Source: Ulota crispa (taxonomy: Eukaryota > Streptophyta > Bryopsida > Orthotrichales > Orthotrichaceae). Taken from it: a DNA stretch of 64,000 nucleotides. A program made the translations under genes and the position numbers. The DNA lies in the NCBI GenBank assembly GCA_963920765.1, contig OY987248.1, forward strand, positions 12,124,539 to 12,188,538. Reading direction: 5' to 3'. The notes beneath the pieces were generated by a model, which was given only the letters and a program-made list of their open reading frames with translations, was not told where the DNA came from and did not search any database. This document shows, one piece after another, positions 59,851 through 64,000 of the stretch (the first letter of the stretch is position 1; the number at the start of each line of letters is the position of its first letter).

Positions 59851-61909
59851 ATGGTGCCCGACAATCCTTTCACGCGATCGGTGCTCGAGATGTGTGCTGA
59901 ACGCAGCAACAGCACAAGGAGTGAAGCCTGCCGGTTACTCGAGAGCAATGCTGCAGGAGCGCTTTTGCTGAGTGCAATTTTCCAGCTTTTGTGTATGTTC
60001 ATGATGGCGTGGCTATGGAGGCAGTCTGTCAAGATATTTAAGCGCCGGAATCAGAACGTCACAAGAAGGGGTCTGCGTGAAGCATCTAGCGCCGACATGG
60101 CTTGGAAGGATCAAATTGCGAAGTTAGAGGCTGTTCCAAGACCTGACGAGTCGGAGGTGAACGGAGAGCTCAGTCATCCCTCGGAGTCTGGGAAGAAGTA
60201 CCCGACGATCCCTGTGAGTGTCAGTGTGTCTGATTCCAGGACCAAAAATAAGCTTCTGGAGAAGACCGATTTGCTCGATGCTGTCGACGTACTCGTGCAA
60301 CCTGGGACTTCGTTGCTGCAGTCGAAGGTGGTATTGAATCAGCAAAGTATGTCAATGCTTCACAATCTGGCAGTTGATGGTACAAAGAGAGACGAGAATT
60401 TCACTGTGCAGCTCAGTCGATGGCGGCTCTTCATCCATACTGCTGGTAAAGTATTTTGCATCACCAAACTCTCTCAGTGGAAGAAAATGACAATTTGCAG
60501 TCAGACTGGATCTCCGAGTTTTCTTCAGTTCCGAGTAGTTACATGTATCATAACCCTAAACCCAAAATACTCTTCGTATTCTGCGGTAGTGGAAATGGCA
60601 AACCTCGAGTGTCGCCCAGGATTTCCTCCGATGATTGCAAGTTCAATTTTTTCGTTGAATACTCTGAGTACTGGCCATTCTAAGTTTTTTATGGCACCGG
60701 GTTTTTGGTACAGGCGGAGTAGAAACTTTGAAGCTAGATGATGCTCACGAAGTGCCTACCATTCTACACGCTGCTTATGCAGCAGGTATGCTTCCATTCT
60801 ACCTGATACATTTGTTTGGATTACTTTCGGAAAATTTCAAACAACATGATAATAAACAGAGGATCTCATGGTGCTGGTGGTCAACTGCATTCTGTTCAAG
60901 TCAAGTTAGTAATACCTGGATTTGCAGGGAAACTGACAATCGAAGGCTTCAACTTAGAGGGAGCAGAAATCAAGGCAGCAACCTTCTTCAAGAGCATCAC
61001 ATTGAAGGATCTCACTAAACATGAGGTGAGTATCAGCGAAAACTAGACTCTGAGGTCGTGGAGCTGTGTCGATTTTGCTGAACATACAGAGTTTGTCATG
61101 ATAGTAATTTATTTAGTAAGAATGTGTTTTCCATTGCTTTCACACTCTGATATAGTACCGTACATATTCACTCTAAGCGTTACAATCAATGAACATTTGC
61201 GAATTCTGAGTGTATCTAAATCATGAATGTGCAGGTAGGAGGAGTGCAGATTTGGACATCCATAGTGCGATTGCCCTCAAACAACCTAAGTGAAGTCTTT
61301 GTGTACGCCACAAAGCCAATGTGCATAAATGATCACAAAGTGGTCGTTCGAAGTTCTGTAACAAGCGTTCAAGATCACACTCTAAGAATCTGTAAGTCAG
61401 TGGATTTTAGTTATTTGATGTGCAAGCATCACTGCTACACTATCCTGGCTTTCCTGTCCAGTGGGAACGAATGTAGACTTTTGAACAGTAATGTAGTAGT
61501 TAAATTGAAACTTCTTCATAACCGTCAATATCTACCATTGAGTCTAGTAGTACAACAACCATGAAAATGGCTTTTGTAGACTGTAAACAGCAGCAACGAA
61601 TTTTGGTGCTCTTTAGATTGATACTCCGAATTTATTTGGTTATTTTGGTGTGCAGTTTTGAGAGTTGGGATTCCATCAACAATTGCACTTGTGTACGTGA
61701 TCATTCTGTATACAAAACTCTTCTCCTTCGATAAATGGCGGTTTGTTGCTCCTGCGTTTGTCTGGATACTACCTCCCATAGCCATGGCTCTGACTCAAAT
61801 CCTGCCACAAGGGTACGCTTTTGAGCTCTTACTTTTGAGCTTGGCTCACGATTGGTTGTCACCGATGATTGTAGCTGATGAATGGTTGCTAAATTTATTC
61901 AAATTTTGA
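59851..61909 (+). CDS. Multi-exon membrane protein of unknown function (right-arm copy)
   Basis: Exons 59851-60445, 60714-60785, 60928-61025, 61235-61391 and 61656-61909, mirror images of the left copy with identical translation. ATG at 59851 is the first in-frame ATG; an upstream TTG would add only five residues. See the left copy for segments and domains. The two copies are head to head, their 5' ends facing the spacer. The ATPase frame follows at once on the same strand: an in-frame TAA before TTCAAGAGC and the AG at 61920-61922 suggest an acceptor there, which would make this the N-terminal part of a membrane-anchored ATPase. Confidence 0.65.
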
Positions 61910-62002
61910 AAGTAATTCAAGAGCCATGACGAACTGGATGTGTGTGCATTCTACAGCACCGAAGATGCTGTCGAAGCGTGCATTGAACGGCTAGGCCTTG
62001 CA

Positions 62003-64000
62003 ATGGCAGCTCTGGGATTTGGAGCTCAGAGGCTCTTCTTCAATCAAGATCCAGAGAATGCCGGCAGTAGAATCGCTAGTACCCTGCCACAATCTCACTC
62101 TCTCAAAAGCAGTGGTTGCAAAAAGCCTGACAAGAGTACGGAGAACAGCAAAAAGCAGTCGAAGAGCGCGGACGATGCGAGGCCCCAAAGAGAGCGCCAA
62201 AAGGCGAGGCCGAGAGGGTCCAAGACAGGGCCCAAGATAGAACAAGAGCCTCAGTGTTTTGTATATGAAGAGTACCTGGACGACAATAGAAGGATGCAGG
62301 TGCGGCAACGAGACGTCGATACCGACAGCGACGACGAAGCACATCCGGAATCGTTCAGATTCATCCACGGCCTGAAATCCAAGATGTGGAAGGACCGGGA
62401 TTACTTCACCTTCTCCTCCAATTCCGATCTGATTGAAGTGTTCCAGAAATTCATGCCTGAGAAGTTCGATTTCGTGGGAAGCAGAACCATCAAGGTTATG
62501 GCCTCGGAGTTCTTCCACGTCCGACGTGATGTGAAAGACACGCTGGACTCGTTTGCTGAAGACGCAGCTCACCCAGACAAGTTGAGAGCGCACCTCAAAT
62601 ACTTCTGGCAGTTTTTGAGCACTACATGCCAAGAGGTGTCGGACAGGTACGAAGCCATGAAGAAAGAAGGGAGTGTGTCCTGGGACATGCTGTGGGCGTT
62701 TTTCCCCCTCGACACAAAAGTGGCGTATCCATGTGCAACCACTGGTGAAGAAATCTGCGGTCTGGCCCAAAGTACCCAATACAGTCTCTGTGAACCAGAT
62801 GGAGTTCCTAAGTTAAGGATCAACCTAAAAGGCTGGGACTACGACTGCAAAGCTTGGAAACCATGCTCCAACATTCATCGTAAGATACCTGAGTACTCTG
62901 GACGACGTCATTTCACAAGCTTGGGGACGCATCCTGTCGAATTCAAGGCTGACCCTGCTGGAGCAGCGAAGCAGTTCCTGGCAAAAGGGGCATGGTTCGG
63001 TGCGCTTTCGATGCAGGCTCGGAACCGGTTCATGCACTACAAGGGATTGATGTACAGACAGTCACGATACGGGGTTACGAAAGACGCGTTGAACGGAAGG
63101 GTTATGATCGACTTATCAAGCTTTGCAAAAATGAACCCGGACTGCCCACTCGGAGCTGCTGCACCACCCAGCGACATTCTCCGCACCGACCAAGTCGAGC
63201 TGATCGACATTTCCACGATGGAAGATCGCATGTTTGCCCCGAACATTGTGTACGGGTTTTCCTTTCAAATCAAGAAGTGGGGCGCGTTCAACATCGACGG
63301 TTTCGAGGAGGTTGTCTTCAACGAAACAGCGTACGACGCTCTGGTGATGGAATCCAGAAAGAAGGAAACCATATACAGCCTGGTGCACGAGTACAAGCGG
63401 ACTGATGATGCAATGGAGCGGGTGGACCCCATCGTGGGCAAGGGCCAGGGCTGCGTTTTGCTCTGCTACGGCCCACCAGGCACGGGGAAGACGTTCACCG
63501 CCGAATCCATCTCCGAGAAGCTGCACGCTCCTCTGTGGTGTTTGAGCGTGTCCGAGCTGGGCACAACGCCGGACGTGCTGGAGAAGAAGCTGGTGAAGAT
63601 CATGGACGTGGCTGCGTCGTGGGGCGCCATCCTGCTCCTCGACGAAGCGGACGTGTACCTGGAGAAGCGGAGTAGTGGCACCATGGACTTGGAACGGAAC
63701 GCCATGACCGGGATCTTCCTTCGGAATCTGGAGTACTACAAGGGCGTGCTGTTCCTCACCACCAACCGCGTGGTGGCTTTCGACGACGCCTTCTGCTCTC
63801 GCATCTCCATGTTCCTCTACTACTCCAACCACACGGAGCAGGACCGGCGGACCATCTGGAAGAACCTGCTTGAGCCTCTGCACGTGCCGGACCTCGGCGA
63901 GTTCCTGGACACGGACTACGCGTCGTTCCAGTTGAATGCACGCGAGATCAGGAACGTCTTGCAAGTGGCGCGCACTCTGGCAAGGATGAAAGGGGAGGAG
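62003..64000 (+). CDS. AAA+ ATPase with DUF7025-like region (right-arm copy, cut by window end)
   Basis: Mirror copy of the left ATPase from its first in-frame ATG, 666 codons visible; the last 39 residues lie beyond the window. The Walker A, Walker B, sensor and lid residues are all present and unchanged, so both copies appear able to encode active ATPase. The reading frame shows no substitution against the left copy, which points to very recent duplication or continuing gene conversion. Confidence 0.85.
   Translation, partial: MAALGFGAQRLFFNQDPENAGSRIASTLPQSHSLKSSGCKKPDKSTENSKKQSKSADDARPQRERQKARPRGSKTGPKIEQEPQCFVYEEYLDDNRRMQVRQRDVDTDSDDEAHPESFRFIHGLKSKMWKDRDYFTFSSNSDLIEVFQKFMPEKFDFVGSRTIKVMASEFFHVRRDVKDTLDSFAEDAAHPDKLRAHLKYFWQFLSTTCQEVSDRYEAMKKEGSVSWDMLWAFFPLDTKVAYPCATTGEEICGLAQSTQYSLCEPDGVPKLRINLKGWDYDCKAWKPCSNIHRKIPEYSGRRHFTSLGTHPVEFKADPAGAAKQFLAKGAWFGALSMQARNRFMHYKGLMYRQSRYGVTKDALNGRVMIDLSSFAKMNPDCPLGAAAPPSDILRTDQVELIDISTMEDRMFAPNIVYGFSFQIKKWGAFNIDGFEEVVFNETAYDALVMESRKKETIYSLVHEYKRTDDAMERVDPIVGKGQGCVLLCYGPPGTGKTFTAESISEKLHAPLWCLSVSELGTTPDVLEKKLVKIMDVAASWGAILLLDEADVYLEKRSSGTMDLERNAMTGIFLRNLEYYKGVLFLTTNRVVAFDDAFCSRISMFLYYSNHTEQDRRTIWKNLLEPLHVPDLGEFLDTDYASFQLNAREIRNVLQVARTLARMKGEE

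Larger units (their letters stand above)
50988..64000. repeat. Right arm of giant inverted repeat (truncated by window end)
   Basis: Reverse complement of 36590-49602 with two observed mismatches. It still matches at the last base of the window, so the full arm is longer. MITE copies within: 51259-52170, 52646-53586, 53926-54265, 56406-57609, 57606-58202; hairpin at 54786-54919. Confidence 0.95.

Noticed and set aside
1..64000. tRNA, rRNA, CRISPR or bacterial operon features
   Set aside because: No cloverleaf, rRNA core motif or regular direct-repeat/spacer array was seen; the genes are intron-containing and eukaryotic.

Overview
The window is nuclear DNA of a eukaryote, most likely a plant of the streptophyte line (bryophyte-grade plant or charophyte-type alga; the species is not identifiable by eye). 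The evidence is spliceosomal genes with GT-AG introns, a degraded plastid petD fragment inserted in the nucleus, and a HIPP-like heavy-metal-domain protein. Gene density is low: two complete or near-complete unique loci plus one locus present twice. The rest is AT-rich DNA packed with short inverted-repeat transposons.

Layout. 1-6462 (+): the 3' part of a 14-exon-plus gene for a two-domain protein, a CbiA/CobB-type cobyrinate a,c-diamide synthase joined through an Ala- and Ser-rich linker to a BtuF-like corrinoid-binding domain. 6463-26550: about 20 kb without a supported intact gene, holding foldback/MITE elements of at least four families (TTAA-target piggyBac-like; TTA-target PIF/Harbinger-like; an AGGGAAAATATC family; a GGATACCCTTGAAG family), several nested, a petD fragment (12568-12918) beside a 24-bp minisatellite, and a GC-rich orphan island (about 22855-23330). 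26551-27789 (+): a three-exon HMA-domain gene. 27790-36469: more nested MITEs and a 136-bp triplication. 36470-64000: an almost perfect giant inverted repeat.

Inverted repeat. Bases 36590-49602 are the reverse complement of 50988-64000 (left p pairs with right 100590-p), and the arms continue past the window edge. I found only two mismatches. The single-copy centre is 443 bp (49603-50045). A 200-N gap (50134-50333) is followed by a 742-bp direct copy of the sequence before it, so the gap is most simply an unmerged contig overlap and the real locus is probably arm-spacer-arm. Each arm carries, reading outward from the centre, the same MITEs, then a five-exon membrane-protein gene, then a long intronless AAA+ ATPase exon with a DUF7025-like region, in the same orientation and about 90 bp apart. 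These may be one gene or two. The ATPase architecture is best known from fungi.

The genes show no evident shared pathway. The features with most to offer are the amidase-corrinoid-binder fusion in a plant-like genome, the giant palindrome with its duplicated ATPase locus, and the TTAA-specific element family with several filled/empty-site comparisons inside the window.
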